Positions 7,087 through 15,865 of a stretch of DNA of 40,214 nucleotides are shown here, one piece after another. The notes below the pieces were generated by a model. That model had not been told where the DNA came from. It worked only from the letters and a program-made list of their open reading frames with translations, and did not search any database. Source of the DNA: UBA6265 sp964526965. Its GTDB lineage: Bacteria; Chloroflexota; Chloroflexia; Thermomicrobiales; UBA6265. The position numbers and the translations under genes are program-made. How positions within the stretch are numbered: the first letter of the stretch is position 1; every line of letters starts with the position of its first letter. The stretch lies in NCBI GenBank assembly GCA_964526965.1, contig CAZGML010000024.1:1-40214 (forward strand), in the 5' to 3' direction.

Positions 7087-7685
7087 TCCCCGAACCGAAG
7101 TTCCACAACGGAAGATGTGCTCGTTGCGATGCGTCCCTTGTGTTCGGCAATCCACTCGGAGAATGTGGTCATATCAAGCGCAGATGACAGATCCAGCTTG
7201 AGCCGGAGCTCGCCATTCACGAACTCGCGCGTTTGCGCGCTCACAACCTCCGGCCGCTCGCGCAGCCATGTTTGAAGACTGCTCGCGATGCCAATTGTGA
7301 CGTCGTGTGCAACAACATCCATTTCGTGCGGCCCGGTTTCAGGCGTTTCGGTGGATGGAGCGGGCGATTCGGCTGCTTGCGGAGTTTGGGATACTTCTGT
7401 CTCGTCGTCCGATGGCGAGTCCACTGTCGCGGTTGCACTGTCGTTCGCTTCCGCGGTCCCGGTCACCGGAGCGGGAGCCTGCAATGCGGTACGTAGCAGA
7501 TCCGCCGCCTTGTTCATCGCAGCCTGGCCGGCTTCCACCTCGTTAAGTGCTTCCTGCAACGCTGCGCGCAGGCGCTTCGATTCCTCATCATGATCAACCT
7601 GCGAGCGACGAACCGTTTCCGCAACAAGTTGCTCAATTGATTCTTGCAAGTCGGTTGTGATCGGGGAGGATTCAGAAGCAGACAT
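7083..7685 (-). CDS. Conserved-looking protein of unknown function
   Basis: I do not recognise this 200-residue protein. Residues about 15-70 are charged and heptad-like, probably a coiled coil. Residues about 75-125 are a low-complexity linker rich in Ala, Pro, Ser, Thr and Glu. The last 75 residues look like a compact alpha-beta domain (VAHDVTIGIASSLQTWLRE, then GELRLKLDLSS and SVVELRFGD). No signal peptide or membrane segment is visible. The ATG at 7685 is chosen over an upstream TTG because GGAG lies five bases before it. It runs divergently from lon across 257 bases, and its stop overlaps that of the threonine dehydratase. Confidence 0.7.
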   Translation of the reverse strand: MSASESSPITTDLQESIEQLVAETVRRSQVDHDEESKRLRAALQEALNEVEAGQAAMNKAADLLRTALQAPAPVTGTAEANDSATATVDSPSDDETEVSQTPQAAESPAPSTETPETGPHEMDVVAHDVTIGIASSLQTWLRERPEVVSAQTREFVNGELRLKLDLSSALDMTTFSEWIAEHKGRIATSTSSVVELRFGD

Positions 7686-7942
7686 GGATACTCCGGTCAA
7701 GGGAAATCAGCGCAATCGTCGCCGTCGTGCCTAATAGGATACTTGCGGAAAGAGCATCCGGCGAATGCAGGGCAATTTCAGGCAATTAATGTGACAATCT
7801 GCAGGGAATGCATCACAATACGCATTCGTTCGTTTCCCGGTGAGGGAGTCGGAGTGGCAGACATCGTTCAACTTCATTCCGGACACATTCATAGCTCCGC
7901 TCTCCAAACCTCCGGGTATTCGAATCGATTGGAGAATACCTA

Positions 7943-10609
7943 ATGACCACCCCAGACGAGACCCACGACTTGCCAGATAACGAGGAAACCAAAGAAACAA
8001 CAGCACAGGAAGAGAAGCAAACCAAACGACCCCGTCGGCCGCGAAACCAGCGCCTGACGGTTCCAACCATCGTTGTGGACGAAGCCTTCCTGCTGCCACA
8101 CCTGACGATTCCCATGCCGATTATGGATGAAGACGTTGCCATGGCCGTTGATCGCGCCATGCAGCGAAGTCCGTATCGCATATTCATCCTGGCAGAGCGC
8201 CGTGTCGGCGGCCCTTCCGATGATGTTCAGCGCAGCCCGTTCGTGCAGAGTGGGCTCATCGGCCTTATGCAAAACACCCCGTTTGATATGGGCAACGGCA
8301 TCCGCGATGTCACGCAGGATGAGAACGATATTAGCGGCATTTTCGATGACCGCGATGAAGCCGAATACGAACTCTGCGAGTGGGGCGTGCTTGCCGAGAT
8401 CTCGCAGCACAACACCCGGCCCGGCGGAGAAACGCACATCGTGCTTAACGGCGTGAGCCGCGCCCGCGTGAAGAAAGTGACGCAGGAATCTCCGTTCCTG
8501 ATCTCGCAGGTCGAGGTCATGAAGGAGCCCGTGCCGGATAGTGGTTCATCCAAAGTAGCAATGGAAGCCCTGGTGAGCCAGGTGGAGAGCTACATCTCCA
8601 TGCTGCCGCACGTGCCGAACGAAGTGCTGGAGATGATTCGCAGCGTCGATGAGCCCGGCTGGCTCGCCGACCTGATCGCATTCTCGCCGGAAATCACGCC
8701 GAACCAGCGTCAGGAAATGATCGAAACGCTCGATCCCCTGGAGCGAATCCGCACACTGAGCCTGTGGATGCAACAACGCCTGGAAGTTATGCAGTTGCGT
8801 AACGAGATTCAGCACGAGGCCCAGGCCGGCATGGATCGCCAGAACCGGGAGTACTACCTGCGCGAGCAGATGCGCGCTATCCAGCGCGAGCTGGGAGAGG
8901 GCAGTAGCGAAGAGGCTGTTGCCAACGAACTGCGCGAGCGCATTGAAGCCGCCGGTATGCCGGAAGAGGTCTACACCAAGGCGATGCAGCAGCTCGAACG
9001 GCTGGAGCAGCAGCACCCGTTCTCGCCTGAGATCGGCGTTATCCGCACCTATATCGAATGGCTGGCCGACCTGCCCTGGAGCAACACCACCGAGGACTTC
9101 CTCGACCTTGACCACGCCGCCACGGTGCTGGATGAGGATCACTACGGGCTGGAGAAGGTGAAAGACCGCATTGTGGAGTACATCGCCGTGCGCAAGCTCG
9201 CTGGCGAAAACCTGCGCTCCCCAATTCTCTGTTTCGTGGGGCCACCTGGTGTCGGTAAAACCAGCCTCGGCAAATCGATTGCCCGCGCAATCGGTCGCGA
9301 ATACGTACGCATGAGCCTTGGTGGTGTGCGCGACGAAGCCGAAATTCGCGGTCACCGACGCACCTATGTCGGTGCCATGCCGGGCCGTGTCATCAAGGCG
9401 CTGAAGGATGCTGGCAGCAACAATCCGGTGATAGTGCTGGACGAAGTCGACAAGCTCGGAGCAGACACCTTCCGCGGCGACCCATCATCAGCGCTACTGG
9501 AAGTGCTTGATCCGGAGCAGAACACTACGTTCTCAGATCATTACCTGGAAGTTCCGTTCGACCTCAGCCAGGTGATTTTCATCACCACGGCCAATATGCT
9601 CGAACCGATTCCGCCCGCGCTCAAGGACCGTATGGAGATCATCGAGGTCTCTGGCTACACCGAAATCGACAAGCTCGCCATTGCTCGCAACTACCTCGTG
9701 CCGAAGACGACCGAATCGCACGGGCTCACCGAGGATCAGTTCGAAGTGACCGACGACGCCATCAAGACGGTGATCCGCGAATACACGGAAGAAAGTGGCG
9801 TCCGTAATCTCGAGCGCGAAATCGGCGCACTGGCCCGCAAGGTCGCCCGCAAGTTCGCGGGAGACAAGCCACCCAAAAAGGTGAAAGTCGATACCGACGA
9901 AGTCTACGAGCTGCTCGGCGTGCCGCGATACGACTTCAACCTCGCCGAGGAGCACGATGAAGTCGGTGTCGCGACCGGAGCCGCCGTTACCAGCGTTGGC
10001 GGCGACCTGCTTTCAATTGAGGTGAACATCTACGAAGGCAAGGGCAACCTCACACTCACCGGTCAACTTGGCGATGTGATGCAGGAATCCGCCCGGGCGG
10101 CCCTGAGTTATGCTCGCGCCCGTCGCGAGGAGTTCGGCCTGCCGGAAGGCTTCTTCGACGATCACACCGTGCACGTGCATATCCCGGCGGGAGCAATCCC
10201 CAAGGATGGCCCCAGCGCCGGTATCACCATGGCTACTGCGCTCATCTCGGCGCTTACCGGGAAGAAGGTGCGGAAGGATATCGCCATGACCGGCGAAATG
10301 ACCCTCCGGGGCAAGGTGCTCTCCATCGGTGGCCTGCGCGAGAAGACACTTGCCGCCCACCGTGGTGGCATCAAAACCTTCCTGCTGCCGAAGAAAAACG
10401 CGAAGGATCTGAGCGAACTGCCCGACATCGTGAAAAACGAGCTGGAGCTGATCGAAGTCGAACATATCGAAGACGTGTTGGACATCGCGTTCGTAGCAGA
10501 GAAGACCAAGCGTCGCCGCAAGTCGACCGGCGGCTCGCAGAAGGGCAAGAAAGATGCTCCTCGCCGCGACGCCCCTACCGGCCAGGATCCACTACCAGCC
10601 CAGATGTAG
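7943..10609 (+). CDS. lon: ATP-dependent Lon protease (LonA)
   Basis: An 888-residue cytosolic AAA+ protease that degrades misfolded and regulatory proteins. After a charged 35-residue tail come the N-terminal substrate domain and a coiled-coil region, then Walker A GPPGVGKT (433-440), Walker B VIVLDEVDK with Asp500-Glu501, and the proteolytic domain. The catalytic dyad is Ser758 in DGPSAG and Lys801 in GGLREK, 43 residues apart as in E. coli Lon. A basic tail (TKRRRKSTGGSQKGKK) ends the protein, which is about 100 residues longer than E. coli Lon. The ATG at 7943 has GGAG eight bases upstream. It is monocistronic: a strong terminator follows at 10628. I see no CIRCE element upstream. Confidence 0.97.
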   Translation: MTTPDETHDLPDNEETKETTAQEEKQTKRPRRPRNQRLTVPTIVVDEAFLLPHLTIPMPIMDEDVAMAVDRAMQRSPYRIFILAERRVGGPSDDVQRSPFVQSGLIGLMQNTPFDMGNGIRDVTQDENDISGIFDDRDEAEYELCEWGVLAEISQHNTRPGGETHIVLNGVSRARVKKVTQESPFLISQVEVMKEPVPDSGSSKVAMEALVSQVESYISMLPHVPNEVLEMIRSVDEPGWLADLIAFSPEITPNQRQEMIETLDPLERIRTLSLWMQQRLEVMQLRNEIQHEAQAGMDRQNREYYLREQMRAIQRELGEGSSEEAVANELRERIEAAGMPEEVYTKAMQQLERLEQQHPFSPEIGVIRTYIEWLADLPWSNTTEDFLDLDHAATVLDEDHYGLEKVKDRIVEYIAVRKLAGENLRSPILCFVGPPGVGKTSLGKSIARAIGREYVRMSLGGVRDEAEIRGHRRTYVGAMPGRVIKALKDAGSNNPVIVLDEVDKLGADTFRGDPSSALLEVLDPEQNTTFSDHYLEVPFDLSQVIFITTANMLEPIPPALKDRMEIIEVSGYTEIDKLAIARNYLVPKTTESHGLTEDQFEVTDDAIKTVIREYTEESGVRNLEREIGALARKVARKFAGDKPPKKVKVDTDEVYELLGVPRYDFNLAEEHDEVGVATGAAVTSVGGDLLSIEVNIYEGKGNLTLTGQLGDVMQESARAALSYARARREEFGLPEGFFDDHTVHVHIPAGAIPKDGPSAGITMATALISALTGKKVRKDIAMTGEMTLRGKVLSIGGLREKTLAAHRGGIKTFLLPKKNAKDLSELPDIVKNELELIEVEHIEDVLDIAFVAEKTKRRRKSTGGSQKGKKDAPRRDAPTGQDPLPAQM

Positions 10610-10627
10610 GCGCCCTGATACACGACC

Positions 10628-10668
10628 AAACCGGGGACCAGCGAACATGCTTTCCCCGGTTTTTTTGT
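10628..10668 (+). terminator. Intrinsic terminator of lon
   Basis: AAACCGGGGA (10628-10637) pairs with TCCCCGGTTT (10653-10662), and the stem runs into an uninterrupted T tract to 10666. It begins 19 bases after the lon stop codon. Confidence 0.9.
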
Positions 10669-10671
10669 TGG

Positions 10672-10824
10672 TGCTTGCTGCGAAATCCAGATCGATGGCC
10701 TGCTCACCGGTAACTACCGGCTGCTCATTGAGCTAGAAGGCATGGCACCGAATGTAGTACTCCTCACGGAGTAGCTCACGAGAGCCGGGCGTTGGATTAA
10801 TCCAGCGCCTGGCTCTTTGTTTTG
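10672..10824 (+). ncRNA. Candidate small structured RNA ending in a strong terminator
   Basis: The gap between lon and the repeat protein holds four successive hairpins after the lon terminator: CCGGTA/TACCGG (10707-10720), GCTCA/TGAGC (10723-10733), TACTCC/GGAGTA (10758-10773) and a long stem at 10781-10816. The last pairs AGAGCCGGGCGTTGGAT with ATCCAGCGCCTGGCTCT using only two wobbles, then TTTGTTTTG. A second strong terminator 150 bases after the first implies something is transcribed between them. I see no matching promoter or known RNA family, so this is a hypothesis. From 10825 to 11039 I see only the leader and AAAGGAGAGG site of the next gene. Confidence 0.35.
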
Positions 10825-11039
10825 TGCCACAAATTGTGAGGCCACTGTATGCCCCCGGATTTATCGCGGATTCTTCAAAGGCATCGTTTCCCGACCAGAT
10901 GATTCTCCTGGTGTCTTATGTGAATACAGTGTGCTAATGGTACGCAATATGCGAGTAGGGCAGCATCGTGAGGAGAGAGAAGCTGTCGATTGACAGTGAA
11001 CCGAATCCTCAAAATCGGAAATCCGAAAGGAGAGGAATC

Positions 11040-12128
11040 ATGAGGCCTGCAATAGGTAAAGCCTTCTCATTCTGGATTGTAGGAGCATTCGCCTTGGTTG
11101 CGCTTCTCGCGCCCACAAGCTCTGTTGCTGCCTAGTCAACAGGTACGGGTACCGTAACTGCCTACGCGCAGTACTGTACCGGACTGTCCTATCAGGGACT
11201 AATGGGAGAGGTCGGCCCCGATTGTGAGGGTGGACCCGCAACCTTTACGTTCTATCTGCACGGTGATGGCACCGATGACAGCTGGACACTGAGCGTTGGC
11301 GAAAGCGGCGAAGCGAGCATGGAGCTCCAGGCCGGTACATATGACGTTTGGACCCCGGGTGGGCCGATCTTCAACGTGACCGTGCCAGAAAATGGCGCAA
11401 CGTCGTTCGCATACGGATTCCCGGTTCAGGCCCCTGCGCCACCACCGGCTCCAGCCCCGGACCCGGCACCGGATCCGGATCCAGCTCCGGCACCCGAAAC
11501 CGCGACGCTGAACGTGAACACATTTGCCTGCACTGGTATTAATGGTGCACCAATCGCTCTGGGCGAAGTCGGACCAGACTGCACCCAGATCTCCACGAAC
11601 CTGGACTTCTATCTCTGGGGTGACGGAACCGATGACCATTGGAACCTGACGACCAGTGCCGATGGACCAGTTTCCATTGATCTGCAGGTTGGTGGCTACG
11701 AAGTGCTGAACACCAATACCTGGGAACGCCTCGGCATGCAGCTGCCATCCGGCGGAACCACGCTGAACATTGGCTACGCTGCAGTTGCTCCTGAACCGGA
11801 GCCAGAAATGGGTTCGATCACGCTGAACACGTATTCCTGCACGGGAATCACGAGTGGCGCGATCATCCTGACCGACATCGGTGACGATTGCACCCGAGTC
11901 TCCTCCAACCTGGATCTCTACCTTTGGGGTGACGGTACGGACGACAGCTGGTCGGTGACGACAAATGCTGCTGGTCCAGTGACCGCACAGCTTCCGGTAG
12001 GAGACTACCTGGCGATTGATACACTCTCCTGGCAGCGCGTGAACGTCTCGGTGACTGAAGATGGCGGAACGGTCTCCATTGGCCTCCCGGCGTACTATAA
12101 TCACTCGGGCATGATCGCAACGCCATAG
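11040..12128 (+). CDS. Secreted three-repeat protein with an in-frame amber codon after the signal peptide
   Basis: The frame opens with an ATG at 11040, preceded by AAAGGAGAGG, and encodes a typical signal peptide (positive start, hydrophobic core near FWIVGAFALVALLAP, ending SSVAA). The next codon, 11133-11135, is TAG. The same frame then stays open to the TAG at 12126. Three repeats of about 95 residues follow, each with the pattern CTG, then GxxGxDC, then a Y-L-x-GDGTDDxW motif; a proline/aspartate-rich linker lies between repeats 1 and 2 (11427-11503). Repeat 1 begins between the TAG and the first later ATG (11202), so an ORF starting at 11202 cuts through it. Two cysteines per repeat suggest extracellular disulfides. 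It could be a sequencing error, a young pseudogene or read-through. Function unknown. Confidence 0.7.
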
Positions 12129-12174
12129 CCTGATTGGCTGGAGAATAATCTGGATTCAACGACGAATCTGGTGA

Positions 12175-12207
12175 AAAAGGGGAGTCGGCCCAGCCGACTC
12201 TCCTTTT
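12175..12207. terminator. Bidirectional intrinsic terminator
   Basis: GAGTCGGC (12182-12189) pairs with GCCGACTC (12193-12200) around CCA. The stem is flanked by an A tract on the left and TCCTTTT on the right, so it can end transcription of both the repeat protein (plus) and the convergent MFS gene (minus). Confidence 0.85.
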
Positions 12208-12232
12208 CTGTGTGCTGCTAACGACTGGAGCG

Positions 12233-13495
12233 TTACGCCGTCTGCGACTTTGCCAGCTTCAATCGCTCGCGGACGACAATGACGGTTAGCCAAACCACAA
12301 TCATGGCGGAGATAACGTTGAGCAATGCGTACGACCCAAGGCCGACAACCGCTCCGGAAAGCAAACCGGCGGTTGCACCACAAATACCCATGCCAAGGTC
12401 AGCGGCACCCTGCGCGCGCGGACGCGTCTCCGTCGGCAGGCTTTCAGTGAGCAACGTACTTCCGGCGATCATCGTGCAGCTCCAGCCCAATCCGAGCAGA
12501 ATGAGACCAATCATCAATTGCACATGTTGATGACCGGTGGCTGTGCCGGAGAGGACAAATGACGCGAGAAGAATCATGATCCCGGTCATGATTACCGGAC
12601 GTCGCCCGAGCCGGTCGGCAGCGATTCCCACAAGTGGCGAGGCGATATACATACCAGCGATGTGACCGCTGATGATCGCACCGATGATGCCGAGTGATGC
12701 ATCTGCATGATGCAGGTGCACCGGTGTCATGCTCATCACCGCCACCATTACCGCCTGGCCAAGCGCCATGCTGGCGAGTCCAACGGTTGCTGCCGGTACA
12801 GACAAAATGAGCGAGAGGGCTTCTCGCAGTGGCATGGGCTTCGCCTTCACCGCGGTTGGATTAGCGTCATTCAGCTCGTTGGCGACACCAAGTGGATCCG
12901 GCCGCAGGAGCAGTTGCACAAGAAGCAGGGCGAGCACAAAGACCACAATAGTCATCAGGTACGGGCCTGATAGCCGCGGCAGGCCAAACCTTTCCGCGAA
13001 GTCGCCCATTACCTCCGCGAGGTTCGGGCCAACCACCGAACCCACTGTGGTCGCCCACACTACAATCGAGAGATCTCGACCACGGTTCTGCGGTTGTGCC
13101 AGGTCTGTTGCTGCGTAGCGGCTCTGAAGTGTGGCGGTCATACCGCCACCCATCAGGAACATACCGGGTAGCGCGATTGCTATTTGCCCGAGGGCGGCTC
13201 CGGCAATGATGACGATAGCGCCCAAAATCCCGATGATATACGCAAGGACCAACCCCTGGCGTCGCCCCGTCGTTGTCATCAGGCGTGTGACCGGGATGGC
13301 GATAAGGGCCGAGCCAATCACAGAAGACGCGGAGGCAAGTCCACTCCAGGAATCACTCGCCAGGTCAGCTGCCAGCAGTGCACCTACAGCTGCACCGGAT
13401 GCAACACCTACGCCGCCCAACACTTGCGCACCTGCAAGTGTGAAAACAATACGCTTCTGCAGGCCCATGATGCCTGGAGATGTAAGCTCAGCCAC
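12233..13495 (-). CDS. MFS transporter
   Basis: A 420-residue integral membrane protein with about 12 hydrophobic segments and the two-fold MFS arrangement. A loop between helices 2 and 3 reads RLMTTTGRRQG, and its second-half counterpart GIAADRLGRRPVIM (about residues 286-299) is a good copy of the MFS loop motif G-x3-D-x2-GRR. The start is a GTG at 13495, with AAAGG about nine bases upstream; an ATG ten codons later is possible but has no good ribosome site. It probably exports a drug-like or small organic compound; the substrate cannot be read from sequence. It shares a bidirectional terminator with the repeat protein. Confidence 0.85.
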   Translation of the reverse strand: MAELTSPGIMGLQKRIVFTLAGAQVLGGVGVASGAAVGALLAADLASDSWSGLASASSVIGSALIAIPVTRLMTTTGRRQGLVLAYIIGILGAIVIIAGAALGQIAIALPGMFLMGGGMTATLQSRYAATDLAQPQNRGRDLSIVVWATTVGSVVGPNLAEVMGDFAERFGLPRLSGPYLMTIVVFVLALLLVQLLLRPDPLGVANELNDANPTAVKAKPMPLREALSLILSVPAATVGLASMALGQAVMVAVMSMTPVHLHHADASLGIIGAIISGHIAGMYIASPLVGIAADRLGRRPVIMTGIMILLASFVLSGTATGHQHVQLMIGLILLGLGWSCTMIAGSTLLTESLPTETRPRAQGAADLGMGICGATAGLLSGAVVGLGSYALLNVISAMIVVWLTVIVVRERLKLAKSQTA

Positions 13496-13623
13496 GTCCC
13501 CAACCTTTATATGATCGAAATTAAGCCGCCCTTCATTGGACCCTGAGATTCGATTGTGCCAGAGGTTTCAGTATTGGAAAAGGCCCAACGGGGTTCGATA
13601 CGCCCCTTCGTGACAACCCTTCA

Positions 13624-14019
13624 CTATCCGCTGGTTACCACGCGCTCCGGTGCAATATGGAATGTCACGCGGCGGTCGGTATCCACGTGCCATGGATAGA
13701 CCTCTTCGCCGAGATAATCCTTGGCAAGCTTGTCGATCACCGAGCGGTCATCGCCTTCGGATTCCCATACGACCTTTCCGCGCACTTCAATCCAGCGCAT
13801 CGGATTATCCGGGTCAATTGCCAGCACCGTGGCCATTTTGCGGTCTCGGAGGTTCTTGTCTTTCTGGCGGCCAAACACGGTGTTCAGGCGCACCTTGCCA
13901 TCCAAAACGTCAACCCAAACCGGCGTCGCCTGCGGCTGACCATCGGGCATCACTGTTACAAGCGACACCACAATCGGGCGGGTGAGCAGGTCCATATGGC
14001 TGGAAGGAATACGGATCAC
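13624..14019 (-). CDS. PPOX-class F420/FMN-dependent enzyme (pyridoxamine-oxidase-like fold)
   Basis: A 131-residue split-barrel flavin or F420 protein. The frame runs further upstream, but the GTG at 14019 is chosen because AAAGGA lies six to seven bases before it and the resulting VIRIPSSHMDLLTRP is a typical family start. Recognisable features are VSLVTVMPDGQPQATPVWVDVLDGKVRLNT, KDKNLRDRKMATVLAIDPDNP and IEVRGKVVWE, the pattern of PPOX-class F420-dependent oxidoreductases of about 130-145 residues. It would bind a deazaflavin or FMN and reduce an unknown substrate in the cytosol. The luciferase-like genes nearby also belong to a class that often uses F420. Confidence 0.82.
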   Translation of the reverse strand: MIRIPSSHMDLLTRPIVVSLVTVMPDGQPQATPVWVDVLDGKVRLNTVFGRQKDKNLRDRKMATVLAIDPDNPMRWIEVRGKVVWESEGDDRSVIDKLAKDYLGEEVYPWHVDTDRRVTFHIAPERVVTSG

Positions 14020-14199
14020 GGGAGGTCCTTTCTTGTGTGGATCGGGTAGATGAATCTTCCGGTTAGCCGGTATAACGCGGCGGTCCGGGAATTCTATAGT
14101 AGATGTAGAAACAAAGTCCGGAGCGTCAAAGTCGACGCTGGCAGCCACATCCGGTTACGAATAGTAGTCGACTTCCGCGGGTGTGAGAAGGATGTAAGC

Positions 14200-14967
14200 A
14201 TGGCCAAGGGGTGGAAGAAAAATAAATCTGAGGATACTGAACGCGAGAAGCGTATTAAGAAGATGAAGGAATTCATTGAGCACCTGACCGCCTACGCTAT
14301 CGTAATTGGTTCGCTCATGATTCTGAATATCGTTACCGGTCCGGGCAACTTGTGGTTCCTTTGGGTCGCGTTTTTCTGGGGCATTGGCCTCATGTTCCAC
14401 GCAATTGATGTGTTTATGGGAGACGGTACAAACCTGGCCCGCGCAATTGTGGACCGAATCGACCGCACCACAAAGGGCGAAACTGAAGAGGAAGAGGCAA
14501 CTCCTTCTCGGTCGGCAGTGCAGCCAATTGAGAAGGCCCCGAGCCTGTCTGAAATCCAGACGATTATCCGTGACGGGCAGGAAGTCGTCGACGAGATGCG
14601 CGCCAATGTTCGCCGGCTACCAAACGGTCAGCCGCGACGCGATGCGATGACCATCGTTGCCAAGGCTGATGACATTTTGCTGGCAATCGAGGAGCAGCCA
14701 GATGAAGTACTGCTGGCCCGCGATTTCCTCAACGGATTGTTGAAGCCGGTTGGCAAACTGCTGGGCGATTACAGTCGACTTTCGTTGCGAGATATTCCAT
14801 CTGCCCAACCCACCCTGCGCGAAGTGGAAGAGAACGATTTCCCGGCGCTCATAAAGCGATTGGATGCTGTGTATGACCGCCTGCATCGTGGCAACCTGAT
14901 CGACCTTGAGGTCGCCCGCGAGATGATGGCGCTCGACACGCCGATCCAGGCCGCCCGGGCAGAATAG
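14200..14967 (+). CDS. 2TM-domain membrane protein, first of a tandem pair
   Basis: A 255-residue protein. The ATG at 14200 has GAAGGATG about eight bases upstream. Residues about 25-75 form a 2TM-type domain: a basic, charged start (REKRIKKMKEFIEHL), then two membrane helices (AYAIVIGSLMILNIV and WFLWVAFFWGIGLMFHAIDVF). An acidic linker follows, then a helical cytoplasmic domain from about residue 100. This matches the next gene closely (DYSRLSLRDIPSA and LHRGNLIDLEVAREMM against EYDRLSRRDIQSA and VHRGTMIDLQVAREML). The function is unknown; the C-terminal half faintly recalls helical toxic-anion/XpaC-type proteins. The next ribosome site overlaps its stop codon. Confidence 0.8.
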   Translation: MAKGWKKNKSEDTEREKRIKKMKEFIEHLTAYAIVIGSLMILNIVTGPGNLWFLWVAFFWGIGLMFHAIDVFMGDGTNLARAIVDRIDRTTKGETEEEEATPSRSAVQPIEKAPSLSEIQTIIRDGQEVVDEMRANVRRLPNGQPRRDAMTIVAKADDILLAIEEQPDEVLLARDFLNGLLKPVGKLLGDYSRLSLRDIPSAQPTLREVEENDFPALIKRLDAVYDRLHRGNLIDLEVAREMMALDTPIQAARAE

Positions 14968-14977
14968 AGGTGACAAA

Positions 14978-15784
14978 GTGAGTATACCTATGACCCACAC
15001 AGAGAAAAACCGGAACAACCGGGAGCCACGCTGGGGCGTACGCCTGGAGATGGATGGCCACAAGGACCACCGTTCGGGCCGGCCGCGCCGCAAGGGCGAG
15101 AGGTTCCGTGGAGTTCGCGTCTTTGTCATGTCTACCTTCATCCTTCACGGGTTGGTATACGCGGCAATCATGACGATGCTCTTCTTTATTAACCTGCTCA
15201 CCTGGGATGGCATGCTCTGGATGGTGTTCCCGTTGTTCGGATGGGGCGCATTCCTGGCTATCCATGGTGGTGTTGCGTGGCTTGTGGCCAATGCAGGTGT
15301 CTCCAGTCGCATGGTAGAGCGTGCTCGTAAGCCCGTTTCTATACCGACCCCGACGAGTCACAACAGGCAAAAGCCGGCCGAAACTGAACTCGAGAAGATC
15401 GTGTTGGCTGGCCTGGGCAAGGTGGATACCATGCGAGCGATTGGCCGCAACATGCGCACAGCGTCTGCACGGCGTAATGCCATGCAAGCGGTGAATTCCA
15501 TTGAGCGCACCCTGATTGCTCTCGAGAATCAGGTGGATGAGCTTCCCCTTGCGCGCGAATTCTCTGGATCGTTCGTTGAACCGGCGCACAAGATATTCGT
15601 CGAGTATGATCGACTCTCGCGGCGGGATATCCAAAGCGCAAAGGCGCTATTGGATGAAGTGGAGCAGAAGGATCTGCCACGCATCAGCGAGCGTGCCGAA
15701 CAGGTGCACGAGCGTGTGCATCGGGGCACCATGATCGACCTGCAAGTTGCACGCGAAATGCTCCACCTCAGCACCACCAACTAG
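14978..15784 (+). CDS. 2TM-type membrane protein, second of the tandem pair
   Basis: A 268-residue paralog of the preceding gene. It starts at a GTG (14978) preceded by GAGGTGA, which overlaps the stop codon of the first gene; an ATG at 14990 is a weaker alternative. The N-terminus is basic (about residues 1-45) and is followed by two hydrophobic helices (FILHGLVYAAIMTMLFFINLL and MVFPLFGWGAFLAIHGGVAWLV). The C-terminal helical domain aligns with that of its neighbour, while the membrane region has diverged. Adjacent paralogs with coupled translation suggest a hetero-oligomer. A terminator follows at 15802. Confidence 0.8.
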   Translation: MSIPMTHTEKNRNNREPRWGVRLEMDGHKDHRSGRPRRKGERFRGVRVFVMSTFILHGLVYAAIMTMLFFINLLTWDGMLWMVFPLFGWGAFLAIHGGVAWLVANAGVSSRMVERARKPVSIPTPTSHNRQKPAETELEKIVLAGLGKVDTMRAIGRNMRTASARRNAMQAVNSIERTLIALENQVDELPLAREFSGSFVEPAHKIFVEYDRLSRRDIQSAKALLDEVEQKDLPRISERAEQVHERVHRGTMIDLQVAREMLHLSTTN

Positions 15785-15801
15785 ATGCTCGCAATCGGGA
15801 C

Positions 15802-15840
15802 CAGGCCGGCCACTCCGCGAGGAGTAACCGGCCTGTTTGC
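15802..15840 (+). terminator. Probable intrinsic terminator
   Basis: CAGGCCGG (15802-15809) pairs with CCGGCCTG (15828-15835), with an inner stem ACTCC/GGAGT (15812-15825), followed by TTT. The T tract is short and runs into the -35 region of the next promoter. Confidence 0.65.
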
Positions 15841-15865
15841 TCACCTGATATGTTATGGTTATAAG
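15837..15865 (+). promoter_or_regulatory. Promoter of the LLM-BBE fusion gene
   Basis: TTGCTC (15837-15842) and TATAAG (15860-15865) are separated by 17 bases. The -10 box is followed directly by the palindrome at 15866-15882, the same layout as at the MarR promoter. Confidence 0.6.

Noticed and set aside
8546..9355. A 269-codon minus-strand frame inside lon
   Set aside because: Antisense to the Lon ATPase domain, which contains Walker A and B; no independent evidence.
10672..10824. tRNA or tRNA-like gene
   Set aside because: The hairpins do not form a cloverleaf: no acceptor stem or T-loop motif is seen.
11133..11135. General reassignment of TAG to a sense codon
   Set aside because: Other genes in the window end in TAG (for example the hydrolase at 64, the 2TM proteins, the MFS gene at 30100), so a genome-wide recoding is unlikely.
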